64,000 nt of DNA from positions 248,001 to 312,000 of the forward strand of contig CAJNOJ010000080.1 in the NCBI GenBank assembly GCA_905250025.1. Reading direction: 5' to 3'. This stretch comes from Adineta ricciae. Its lineage: Eukaryota > Rotifera > Eurotatoria > Adinetida > Adinetidae. The notes under the pieces are model-generated. The model saw only the letters and a program-made list of their open reading frames with translations, did not search any database and had not been told where the DNA came from. The position numbers were made by a program, and so were the translations under genes. Shown here in pieces: positions 12,501 to 25,700 of the stretch. The stretch's first letter is position 1, and the number at the start of each line of letters is the position of its first letter.

Positions 12501-13708
12501 TTCCTTGCTGTTCGTTTTCACATAAGATTGTCTTACAATGACATTATCCATCGACAAGTGATCGATATTCGAACAGTATTCGTCAAATTAATGATGTCTA
12601 TCAATTTGACAAGGTTAGTCTTCTACTCAGTTCGATACAAATGTTTTGCAGCATTCAATTTACTCAATAAATAAATCATCATCATCATCATACTCAGTGA
12701 TGCCGACATCGTTCATATAAACTATCGGTTTTGTCTTCTGCTTTTTCTTCTTCTTCTCATTTGAAACAGAAAGAGAAAGAAGCGAGATGAAATATCTGCC
12801 AACCCCTGAAGCGTTTATCACTTCGATATCGTTTATTGTACGAATTGTAATTGTTTAACGATTTGTCGATTGGCACAAACGTTCATCTATCTCTTTTCTT
12901 CCATTTTTCTTCGGATACGTTTGAGAACAAAGACAGCAGTTGCAACTATGAGAAAACTAAAGATAAGCAAAGCATCATTTGTTAAAGATGAGACTGATCA
13001 GTGATAATATGTGATGCTTGACTTTCCTTTATTCACATCGAGACTATCGACATGATGATCAACAATAGAGTAACATCATTCAACATATTAATCATTTCAA
13101 TAGAGTTAAGTAAACGATTTGAGAAAGAGAAAAGACAAATTTGTCTAATAAATTTCGACAAATATGTCCTGAGAGACTTTGGTCTTTTCTTGTTCTTTTT
13201 TTTTACAGTGTCGAAATTAATGATAAATATATTAGTGAACATTTGAAGGATAGAAAATGCAATGCTGATGAGAAGGAACTGGTTTGTCAGTGAGCGTATA
13301 GAGGAGTAGAAAATGATTCATTTCATTTCCTTCCTCTAGTTTTTTTTTTTGTTGACGTTATGAAGGAAAGAAAATGATGAAGAAGAAGAAGAAGAAGGAA
13401 AAGAAGAAAAAAGTTTGTCAGAAAGATGGATAGAGCTAATCGAATCTATATCAAAGACTATATACTCTCTCTCTCTCTCTTTTTTCAATCGTTCTGCCCG
13501 ATAGGCATATGTGAGAGGCCCGATATGATGGTACTTCCTGTATCGTTTGTCGTTGAGTACAATTAAATGACATCATTCGAATCATATTCTCTTCTTGATT
13601 TTGTCTCCTTTGATTTCTTTTTAGCTGAGAAGAATAGAAGTAGACTTTCTACATGATTTGAATTTCAAACGAGAGAAACTAGCAATCATTTGATTGAATT
13701 GATTGGCT
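9561..13708. other. Gene-free low-complexity region upstream of LAR
   Basis: About 4.1 kb without a convincing gene. Open frames here (for example 10779-11141) are translations of TTC/TTT-rich tracts, with Phe/Leu/Ser/Lys-only composition. There are short simple repeats: GAA runs at about 10543-10560 and 13376-13400, ATC repeats near 12676-12692, and CT repeats near 13466-13480. The region probably carries the LAR promoter and 5' leader, but I can point to no specific site. Confidence 0.55.
13375..13402. repeat. (GAA)n microsatellite
   Basis: Tandem GAA/AAG trinucleotides just upstream of the LAR gene, imperfect at the end. Other short GAA/TTC runs of the same kind occur at about 10543-10560 and 36580-36602. 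Confidence 0.8.
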
Positions 13709-16700
13709 ATGTTTGTAGTTTGCTTTATTTGCCACTTGTGGATGTTCATTCAAGGTAAAGTGGAACTTCGAAGTTCTTTCTTTGTGTGCGATTATCTATT
13801 TTAGGAACTACATTGGCTATATCATTTCTTCGCGATCTACACAATTTAACTGTTGTTTATAAACCAAATGCATTCGTTTATCACATTTGTCAAACATCAT
13901 CACATCACATTAATTTTAAACGAATCCGTTGGCATTATGAATCATCAAGTGATCAAACAAACGATACTGATACACATTGTAGACGTTTATTTAATAATTC
14001 GGATTGTTTTGACTTCTATTATGGAACGTCGACGAGCGTTCTCGTTGTTAAAGAACCTGATATGTTCGGTGGAAAGTATACTTGCCATGTCAACATCAAT
14101 TCCACATACGAAATGGTCTCATCAGGGTATATCGATGTGAAATCACCGAAGAATGACATGAATGAGTATGACGAATCAATGGACATGTACAATGAAAAGG
14201 AATTAGGTAAATTAGCTGTTCAAAACCGTGTTCCATTCATTCTCGATGAGAACGATGTGACAACGTTTGGAAGACGTGTTCAAATCGGTGGACTTTTTCA
14301 AACCAAATGTCAATCTGTAACCAGTTCTTATCCAATACAATTTTTATGGCTACATTTGAAGAATACATCTGATAGTGAACATTCGGAACGCATGAAGACT
14401 GTTCGTTTTATTCAAAATGACGGCAGACGGGTCAAAATACAAGAGACTCAACATTCGAGTATGTTAAAGAAGTCGGTTCTTGTCTTGAATGCACGACGAG
14501 TGGAAATTAGTCAAGGAAAAAATTGATAACTCCTTTCGAAATAAAACAGAAAGCAATGTCTTTTCTGGCTTTAGAACTTTGATGATAACCAACATTCCTG
14601 AGGTTGATTTCGACGTTCTTTGACTTCTGTTTAATGAGATGAAACTAAAAAGTGTCGCGAAGAGGAAAAAGACCGAGGAATGCATAAATAAGCAGGACTA
14701 ATCAAACGACAACCTATTATTAATCTCGACTCTAATAACTAAAAATAATCAACGAATACTTTTAAACTCCCACCGACAAATATCTTCCTTTTGCACAAAC
14801 CAAGCAATCAAATCTCTCTATTCTCTCTCTCTTAGGCACCTTGTCCATCTATCCCGTTGAATTTTCGGACGACGGAGATTATGTTTGCATTGCTTCCAAC
14901 ACTTTCGGTCGATCCTACTCCAGCGTACGTTCGTTGATTGTCTCAGGTAAAATTGATTCGCAAGTTTCGTATGCCTACGCACGTCTTGTTTGCTTTTTTT
15001 TGTGCATGTATCTATACTGAAATAGTATTTAGAACGCATGATATATCCTCGCATACGCGAAAACTTGCGTAACCATACTCAAATCGATCTTCAACATGAT
15101 GGTGTAAAGGATCTGCTGTGCGTTGCCGATGGTTATCCGGAAGCCGATGTTGTTTGGATTCGAGGTTTTAGATTTTGATCGAAAAATGCATCCGACTTCA
15201 TTTGTCTCTTTTGTTTTTTTTTTCTCTCAGCATCCGATTCAAATTTTCTTGCACGAAATTTCACACGAGCATTACTCAGATTTGATCAGGAAATGCATGG
15301 GGTGAACACATACATTTGTGAAGCAAAGAATAAGCATGGATCAACGAAAATATTTATCACTGTTATCATACCAGGTGTGTGCGAATGAGCGATAGATATG
15401 CATTTGTGAACATTTCGTTTAGATAATCAATCCAAACCGTTGTTAAGTGCTACTGATATTCAAAGTCGCAGTGTTTTATTAGCATGGAAAGTATCGAACG
15501 GACGTTACGATCGATTCAATCATTTTATTATTTATTATCGTCGTTTACAAAACTCTCCCGATGATAAAAACGACGAATCCGATGTTATTAATGTTCAAGA
15601 TTACAAACAAGTCCTAGTAGACCCACGAACGACTCATTATAGTTTTACCTTTCGAGTAACGATTTGATTGTTGAGGGAGTTAAGGCAGTTTTGAAAGATT
15701 TCCTTTGTAGATGATGGATTTGACTCCATATGCGAAATATGAATTTCGATTAAAAGGTTTCATTGGTGCTACGCCGTCGGCTTATTCCAATTCAGTCATC
15801 GTTAAAACAGTCGAAACTGTACCGGACAAAGTAGAAAATCTCCACGGTTATGTTTGGAATGAAACAGCTGTGGTGGTTCATTGGACACCGCCAAACTCAA
15901 CGAATGGACCGAATTTCGTAAGCAAAAGAAAAGAGGAATTTTTTATCTTCCGGCGTACTTGATATATACGAGTGTCAACTGTTTGTAGCATAACGTCTAT
16001 CACGGTCGTGATTTACGACCTTTTTTCTGACTTGCCATGAAGTGGATAGACTTCATTGAACTGCGTCTTACAAGACAAGTTCACTTCTCGACTATGAAAG
16101 CAGCCGACCGGTGATTGTGACTTTGATGAATTATTTTCAAGAAAGAAAGAGAACATTAAATATGCTTTTTAATTAACATTCCTTGCTAAAATCATCATCA
16201 AACATCTTTCATTCTATTGATCGTGAACATCCGTAGAAAATTGTTAGTCGAACAAATAGCATAGTAAACAAAGTTGACACGACAATGTTACGAAATTCTC
16301 AAGGGTACATCTCTTCAGGAAATCATCTCGAGAAACAAAAACTACCGATCTCTTTCATCGTGTTGATTTACACTTGAATATGAAGATTTTCATTGTCAAC
16401 TTAAAGAAATGTTTTACTTGAATGAAACAGGAAAACCGATTTCCTTTGCTTTCATCGTTTTAGTATTATGTCCTTTATTACACAATAAACACATCGATAC
16501 CCTTCGAGCAATGGTCTCATGTTGTTGTTCGAACGTATCCATTCGATGTTTTATCCGTGACAATTCCCGCGCAACATTTTCTCTTCATTCGTGTTGCTAC
16601 TGTGAATGCAAAAGGTTCAATCCTAAGCGATTTTCATATAATTAATCGTACGTTAATAAATCATCATGTAATGTCGACAATCGACAAATTTCAATGTTCA

Positions 16701-19700
16701 TCGAACGAGAAAAATCAATTATTTTCTATTCAATGGTCGATCGATTATGAATCACGTTTATATATTAAGAAATATCTTTTATACTACCTCGATGTGACAG
16801 AAACCAATGATGACTTAGTACGACAATTGATTATTCCATTAAGCTCTCTGACTATTAATAAACAACATCCTTATGATTTATATAAGTACGAAGTGAATAA
16901 TTCGATTTTTGATTTGGATTATAATCAACAACATGTTTTGAAATTACATTTGGCGTTTATCGATCATAATGACAATCACATGGCATTGACACAATCAGCG
17001 ATTTATTGTACTTTAGCGAGAAAATATGGTAAGAAATGTAAATTTGTATTGCTTGTCTCGACACTCGATTGCTTTTCGAATGGAAATTATATGTCAAGGC
17101 TGATCTTCTTTGTATCTTATCAATTGTTCAGAAGAGCGTAATGTTGACGGGCGTTGTTCTCCAGAAATATTTGCTTCTCTCTTATCGAAATAGCAAATAG
17201 TAGGAAGATTGTATGTAAATGTTGAAATTTTTTGTGAAAAATCGAGCATAATAGAAAAGTGTCTGTGAACGGACGAGAGAAGAACAATGAGAAAAGTGAC
17301 GTTCATAATCAATAAGTAGGAATAGAAAAAATGCAAACGGTGGATGTCAGTTAACATGATTCTATCTCATCTAGTCGCAGTGTGTGTTGTACAGTTTCAT
17401 TTAAAGCAGGTGTTCAACGACTAATGAGCACATGCAACGTCAGCAGGCGATCCTGAAGAAAAGAACAAAAGACAATTCATTCTACTCAGCTTTTTTGCAT
17501 GATTAGAATGGAAGAAGTAACTACTTATGTGACATTTAGATCCAATGTGTCACATGCAAATTTTACTAAGGAAAAGGCAAACTTGCTAATGAAGAGTCTC
17601 GCGTACCAGGAAATCTTGGATTAATAGATCAGTATGTAGATGTGCGAAGATAGATGTTTGTCGGATGTAGTCACTGTAAATGATGAATCAAATTCTGTTG
17701 AATTTATTAGACGACCATCGGTCGAAACAATGATTTTCTTCTATTTTTTGTTCTTCTGTTCTTTCCTCTTTTTCTTCTCCTTCTTCTTCTTCTTCATCAT
17801 TTTTATTCATCGTTCAATCCATTGTATTTTACAGTATGTATTGAGGACAATGCAATTAAGTTAAAGCAATATTTCTCTCTCGCCGAGCCGAATAGACGAT
17901 GGTGGTGATGATCGAGGTCGCTCTTGTTCTTCTTCCATTCTGCTTCCGTTCTCTATGTGTTTGAGAGAGAAAGAATTGATTGCACATGATCATGGTCTCT
18001 TCACATTTTTTTTTCTTTCACACTCTTGTCCAGTTTGTTTATTCGACTCAAACTGTACTGTAAACAATTCATTTTCAATTTTCCGAAAACAAAAAAATCT
18101 TTCTCTTTCTCTTTCGTCATCAATTCGACTTAGATAGACACTATGTTCTATTTTATTATCATTCTTTCTTCAATATTCTTTTTTATTACGAATAATTTCG
18201 CTCAAATCTCCAACGATATTCGTATATTAGCTACCGATAAAGATTTCATACGTTTATCATGGATGAAACCAACACGTTTGCCAGCGAATGTTTATGGTTA
18301 TACGATAAAATATCGTCCAATTCATTCCAATCAATCCTGGATAGTAAAACAAACAAATGACACTCAAATCTTTCTAACAGATCTTCGTCCAATCACCAAA
18401 TATGAAATTATTCTTCAACCTTATTTCAACTCATCGTATACCGATTCGTCAGGTCCATCGACACGCGTCGAAGTCTTTACAGACGAAACAGGTAATTTCC
18501 TGTTCGAATCAAACAATGCTTGACTGACTGCGCATGACGATGTCTAGACAGAAATATGTATTCTTTTTCTACGTGATAGATCAAAGAATAACGTGTGTGT
18601 GTAGCAATGTTTGGAGAAGTATGCGATTGAAAATGAATTTTCGATGAACATACTTGAATAGTTTCGATTTTGTTTAGTTTCATACTTGAAGACGAATGCA
18701 ATCTCATATATTCGCATTTCTTTTTCGTAGGTTAGATTTTCAATTATTCAGCCTTGGAGAGTTTTGCAATCAAATTGTGTAGGTTGGAAATAGGAAAACA
18801 ATATTTCTCAGATTTTCATCTCAATAGAATAGAAACAGAACTATTCGATGCTCGCGAAACGTGTAAAACCGCATGAAGAAGAATACGTCACTTATGGACT
18901 CATTGAGTTTTATTTAAAATCTTAAGTGGATATGACAGTGATCTTTGTTCGATGATCCAATCTGACATCGTGAGTGTAAATATGATAATAAAAGAAAATT
19001 AAAGCCTTGACAATGACATTGATAGTTCAAGATTGTACTTTGCTTCAACTTTTCGAAGATATTTATCCTACACTTTTCATTTTTCGAGTGTTCGTCTCTT
19101 TTCTTTCGAATAATCTCACATTTTACACTCCATTTTTTCTTTCGTTATAAAAGCATCGTAATGACTTTAATTCTCAACAATCGCGTCTTTCCAGGTACTT
19201 CTCTAATGTATACGATGATAAGCATTCCATTGATTTGTAACGAGTATCCAAGGTGTAAACATCTACTCAAAATACATTTGAATTACACGAAGAAACCTAA
19301 TGGGCATTTATTGATTGCTCTTCTCCACCTTGAAGCAGTATCTTTTTATTAGAAACATATGAATAGTATTGGTTTGTATCATTCCTTCTCTCTACTTGAT
19401 CGGATACAATACATGTTTGTGTACACAAAGCATGAAATTGATATTGTATTCCTTTTAGCAATCAAATTGTTTGACAGATTTCTCGTTGTTGATTATCATC
19501 GATCATTCGACATGGATATTTGTGTCAAATCAATTCATGATTGAATCCAAATCTGTCTTGATCAACTTAGAAGAAAATAAACATCCTTCTAGACACGAAT
19601 CTAGTTGAGTTTTGAATTAATCAAAAAATAATCATTGCATTCGGAAATAAATATTTCATGAAAGAAAATCAAAGTTCGTCCTGATATTCCCTCTAGCACT

Positions 19701-22700
19701 GACGATTTGTTTTTCCTTCATCGGGGAATTAACTGTAAGAATGGAGAGTTTAGCCTTGCAAACAAGGAAAATATTCTTTCGTCTAATCTTCTTTTTCTTT
19801 CTTAGATTAAGTCTGATAGAAATGATGAGATTCGCTTTGATTAATTTTACAAAATTCTTTCAAACAACGAGCGAGATTTGTTCAATCTCATCACATAATG
19901 TCTAGGCAAATGTCTTTCGGTTTCTCTTTTGGTTAATCAATTAGAGAATAGCAAGTATCCTCCTTCTCGCGTTGCTTTTTACTTATGAAAGAGACGGAGT
20001 GACGCAAGACCGGGAAAGTACAAGTTTGCCCACTAATAATCGTCAATCGAACCTACTCTTTTCTTCGCACTAAGTATTGACCTTTACGTCAAGCAGAGAA
20101 TCGTTAACAGGCAATAGCGAATTCAAGCTTATATGTATCGCGAGTTACGTTGATATGAATGGAAAGAAAATCAGTTTGGTAAATCTTGTTTGACACGGAC
20201 GTGTGCTTTAATACAAATCTATTGTCAAATCGTATACCTGCTTCATTAAATGATCGACGCGGATGTGATTAGTCAAGCAGAAAACTAGGTCGAGAAAATC
20301 TTCGTGAGGAGATATTTCGGATACGATTAGACAGAAAACAGGAAAATCCCCAGTAGAGTCTCGATACAATTTCTTGTCATCATTATCATGACTACCCCCT
20401 GATGTCGTCGTCATCATTTAACTTTTTTTTTTCAATTACTATCAGTCGGCTCATGTTGAGCTATAGCTTTTCTTCAAATACATTTAGAAAGGAAAACGAG
20501 AGGGAAGACTAGAATCAATATAGATGTTTCCAGTCGGCTTTATTACTAACGACAAATGAGCTTAGTAATCGTAACAAGTCGTGGAAGAAATTCTTAATAG
20601 GAAAAAAAAATGCGTAAGAAGAAAAAGATGTGTCAGCTATGCCTGGTTGCATTGCACATAAGATAACTGCATTTCTCTGGCGGAAGATGACACATTCAAG
20701 GTTCATTTCCTTCTCTATTACACTTGTTCGTTCGTTCAGAAAGCTACACGAGAAGAGGAAGAAAAAGAAATAATCGAACCACTTAAAATTACCTTTCACT
20801 TACATTCTTTTCTGCTTGATAAACAAGTAACAGGCCAAATAAAATTAAGCAGATGAGCATTTCTAGACGACAAGATATTCCGAGATGCGTCAATCCAACT
20901 TCTGTCTGTCTTTCTTTCTCTTCTCTTCTCGTATTCAACTGAGAAGAATTGGTCAGCTAATTTAGAATGACAGTAACAATTGATCATCTTTTAGTCAAAC
21001 GAGCATCCATTGCATTACCAAGCAAAATAGTCCGACAGACGGACAACTGTTCGTTTTATCTGTCCCATTGGATGTATCCATATCATTTCAAATGCCACAA
21101 TTAATAAAAACATCATCAATGTCTTCTTGTCTAGTTCTCTTGTAAAAAAATGTGTTGTTCTTTCATTCAGTTAAGTGAATGTGTTAACACTTGAATATCT
21201 CAACTGATAATCATCATTAGACCGTAGAAATATGTAAAAAGAATGGAAATATCTCGATATAAATATATCCGGGATGACGATGGAGAAGAAGAAAATTGAG
21301 CAATTGATTAGGAAAACTTAATTTTATCGTTAGCGTGCTTTTTAAGCTTGAAACTCTGTATCGGATGATCGACGGAAAAGATAATTTCTCAAATAACATA
21401 GCATTGAAATGTGTGTGTTCCCTTCTGCTCGTTTGCAATAGAGAAGGGCGGAGATCTTCTAATGAAGAAGTCGTTGTCGTCGTCGTTGTCTTTGTGTCAT
21501 CGAAGAAAAGATGACGAAATAAATGGAATAAACTGTTCCTGTGCTCTACGATGCTTATTGTAAAGTATGAAACGGAGAGGGACAGAGAGGAGAACAAGAG
21601 GGAGAGGAGAGGAGAGAGAGAGAGAGCAAAAAGAAGAAGGGAAAATAATTTCGGATAGATGCTGGTTGATGTGAAGAAAGGAAAGAGAGAAGAGGAGAAG
21701 TGGAGAAAGAAACAGTTGGTTGTCGTAGATCTGCTCGATCTGTTTTCAACAACGTCAGCCAGTCAGTCAAGCAATTCGTATGCGGATGTGGTCAATATTC
21801 GTCATCCTATCATTTTTAGTTCCACTTGTCGCACCGATTAATGTAAGCGCATATATGATCAATCAAACAGCAGCTAATATATCATGGATATATCCACTTG
21901 ATACCAACAATCCCGATGATATCTCGTTACTTGGTGGGATGATCAAAGGTTTCTACGTTATCGTTTTCGCACCTTTATCAATGCAACCACCAATCGTTCA
22001 TCGTAATTATGAAGGAACTATCGGTACTCGATACTGGGATATTGTCGGAAATTTAACACCTGGAACAACGTATCATGCGCAAGTGAAAGCCTTTACGAAA
22101 AAAGGCGATGGAAAACCAAGTGTGCCATATATCTTTACCGTTCCAAAAGAAGATTTTAGTGAGTGAATTAAATGAAGAATTTTCATCATAATCTATTCTC
22201 TCTTACACACACTTCTATATCTCCCTTGCCTCAACCTTCTATTATTTATAATTCGAGTATATATGTACGTTATGAAAGATTACTTAGCGTGTATATAGAT
22301 GAAAAGTGATTGATCATCTTGATGATCTTTAGACACGCCCTTAATGCTCGAAAAACGAGAAAATGAGAAGAAAAATTACGTTTTCTTTTTCTTCTGTTTT
22401 CTCTCAGCATTTTTTTTTCACATAGATATTCTTATTTCTCTTCCTTGTTTATATATTGAAGAGCAATAATTGTTATAAAGGAGAGAAAAAAAAACTCCAC
22501 AGAAAGAATCCGTCGTTATCTTGCCGATGTGTGCTCATCACTATTAGGAGTAGTAGCAATAGCACTATTCTCCTACCAAACAGACAGAAATCAATAATGA
22601 AAGTTCTTATGCAATGCTCGACTTTTTTTCTTCCTCACAATACACAAAGACATAGTGCTGCTACTACTACTCCTAGTCAGTCGTACTCTACTGCGCATTG

Positions 22701-25700
22701 CGTCGTCGTAGGAGGGTGATGAGATGTCTATCAATAATTGTCTATTTTTGTAGAGACTTTTTTCTCCTATAATGAATGTGTATATACATCCTGCTGAAAG
22801 ATAAATGAGTTCAATCGACAATTCAGGTGGATACATTTGTGTGAGTTAGTTAGAAATTCTTCGGCAAGAAAAGCATGCATGTTAGTTGTGTAATGTTCTA
22901 AAATGTCTAATGAGGTTAGCTCGATTGACTGTTGTCCGGCTGGTGATGTTTTCAAACAAGATGTTGTATCTAATTTACTATTCTTAACTGCTGGGAAAAC
23001 TTGTTTTGTTTCTCGTTACATCATCGGCATGTCATAGGTCACGATTGTCGAAATAGAACTGGTCATCGTAATGTTCAATTGAGCATGTGTGTAGGCTTGC
23101 CGGAAGTCGCCGTTCTCTGTTTAGTGCGTGACAGACACCCAACTAATCCATATTTTACTTAAAGACACTTGATCGAGAATGAAGTGAAAGGAAGAAAATG
23201 TCTTGATTGATCAAACTCTTCAAATAGATCTATACAATGTTCTTAAATAGAAGCAACAAAGACGACGAAGATGATTTTCAATATTCATTATTGCTCATTC
23301 TTCTAGATTTAATCAATGAAAATGAAATCACAAACTAGACAAATTTTTTCTTTTCTTCACTTTCGCCAGTGCTGGAGAAATCATGTGGAAATCGACTAGA
23401 TTCGATAAGTGAATGAGCGAGAAAAGAAGCAGAAAGACACAAAGAAAGTATTGACTACTGGAGATTGTCAAATGAAGCAAAGAGTAGCCTTAAGCATCAT
23501 TGACCGTCTGATGGACATTAGATTTGAAGTCTACAGATAAAAGTTGATTAAATTCAAATCAAAAGGTTCGATATCGTTGCATTTAGATAAATCATCGATT
23601 GCAAACCAGGAGTTAGTCATAGAGTTTATTCGGAAATTTCTAATCAGAATGATCTCCATTTCGATCCATGCATCATCGGTGTTCAGTGGATGATCGAGAT
23701 AAATGACATCGAGAGTGTGACAAAGTAAAGTTTTCTTGATCGAACTCGTTTTCGGTAATTCATATTTATGACGAGAATTTTTAAGTAATAAAATATAGTT
23801 CTTGTGGTGTTTTCGTTGAAGGTAGAGTGAGATCGTGTATCGATTAGGACCAATGATATTGAATAAACCTTGACCTGATAGACCAGTTCGTCCGTGAGGA
23901 TTTTTAATCAAGAATTTTTCATTGGATGACGAGACTTTATTCAAAGAACATTTCAAAGGATGATATGACGGAAATGAGGCATTCCACGAGGAGTAGTCTA
24001 CCGGAACATATTGTCGTTGTGATTGAATGTAAGTTATCAATGCTTGTAACGAAGTTTGAGATGTATTTGTCGAAATGAGTGATTTTTTGCGACAAAATTC
24101 ATGAATTTCATTCTTGGAACGAATGACTTTCCATTGAAATAAGGCGGGATCGAAAAGATTCAATTGGAAAAGTTTGTTTTCATAGAAATTCGAATTCGTA
24201 TTCAATTGAAAACATTTCGGAACTGATGGTGATTGAACAGTTCTTTGTTTGTGAGAAGAACTTTTTCCTTTAGAAGTTCTAGGCGGATCATTTAGTTTTG
24301 GTGGCTCTATTCCTGCTTCGTGTTTTGTATTGATATCCTGAATGAATTGAGTAATTGTTATTGGAGAAAAGTCAGACTGAAGATTCGATGTGTTGACTAG
24401 AAGAGACTTGAGAAACAAATCAAGCTTTGTTTTGCAATGTGATTACATTTCTTGTCAAATAATTGCGATTTTTCATTTGTTCGAGACGATCTTTTGAGAA
24501 AATTTCCTTCATTCATCGATTTCTATTATGTCTCAACGATGAGTGTATTTTCTATGAGGAAAATTCTATTTACTAGCTTTTTATTTGCTGTCGTGAAAGG
24601 ATTCTCGGCTGATAATGAATCGAACGAATCTTCATCATTGTTCTGTTGTTTTAGAAATGGGATAGAGTCGACTAAATAATCAAATTTAACTTAGAAATTT
24701 AAAATCGACATTGACATGCCTGATAAGTACGAGGTCTTTTCATTAGTTGAATTTTGTCCATCAAATTCTAAAATGAAGCATTTCCAAAGGGAACTACGCA
24801 CTGAAAAGTTTAATTTTACAATCTTCCAAGTCTTTTTTCTCTTCTATCTACTCCTCCACACGCTAATGGAAGTCGTGATGTTGGTAATGCTTTTCTCTCT
24901 AGTTGTTTCCGGATACAGATCCTGTTATTTTCGCTTGAAATTTCTTTGTTGTTAAAAGCGTCTCGTCTGTCGAATTTTTTTCTCTCTTGGATGACTTCTA
25001 ATGGTCAATGAGGAGAAATTTCATTGTCAGACATAATTACGTTGATTTTCTAAGGTTTGATTTTGTCGGGAATAGAAACCATTCTCACTCACATCGTTTC
25101 TGGTTGATAATTGAAAGCCAATTTCACTCGTTGGTGGACTGGGCAAACGATTGATGAGACTTTCAAATGACTGTCGTGATGACAAATTACTCTAATTGAA
25201 TTCAAATGTTTGATTAAGTTCAATAATTCAATCTGCCAAACCTTGGTGAAAGTTCGTTGATTCGATGAGAAATTCTCGTGGAAACACAACGGTAGATCGT
25301 AGAGAGGCGATGAATGAAGTTTTACTTCAGTTTTCCAAATCTCGTTGATCGACGACATTGCATTGGAATTTTTCTCATTTCGATTCGAGAGAAGATTTGC
25401 TGAATGATAAATGTCCAGTTGATGAAAGCATTTTCTTGCGAACAAACAGCAGAAATGGCAGATTCGTTCTTTTTCATTCATTTTGGAGAAAAAAAAATTT
25501 GTTCCCGCTCATTGAAATCTTTCATTCTTTCTAGGACAACTAATCCCGAGTAATCTTACGGCGTACGTTGTCAACGCGCATACATTGAGTTTAACCTGGG
25601 ATTTACCGTCGAATGTCAATGCCATCGACCGAGTTTATATTGTTGCCACAGAATTGGGACCGAAAAATCGCACGATTCAAAGTCAATCGTTCGACAATTC

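Noticed and set aside
14459-14835. Possible frameshift in the second Ig domain of LAR
   Set aside because: The open frame runs on past 14458 but a GTATGTTA donor there joins cleanly (A+GC) to the exon at 14836, giving a continuous Ig domain ending DYVCIASN.
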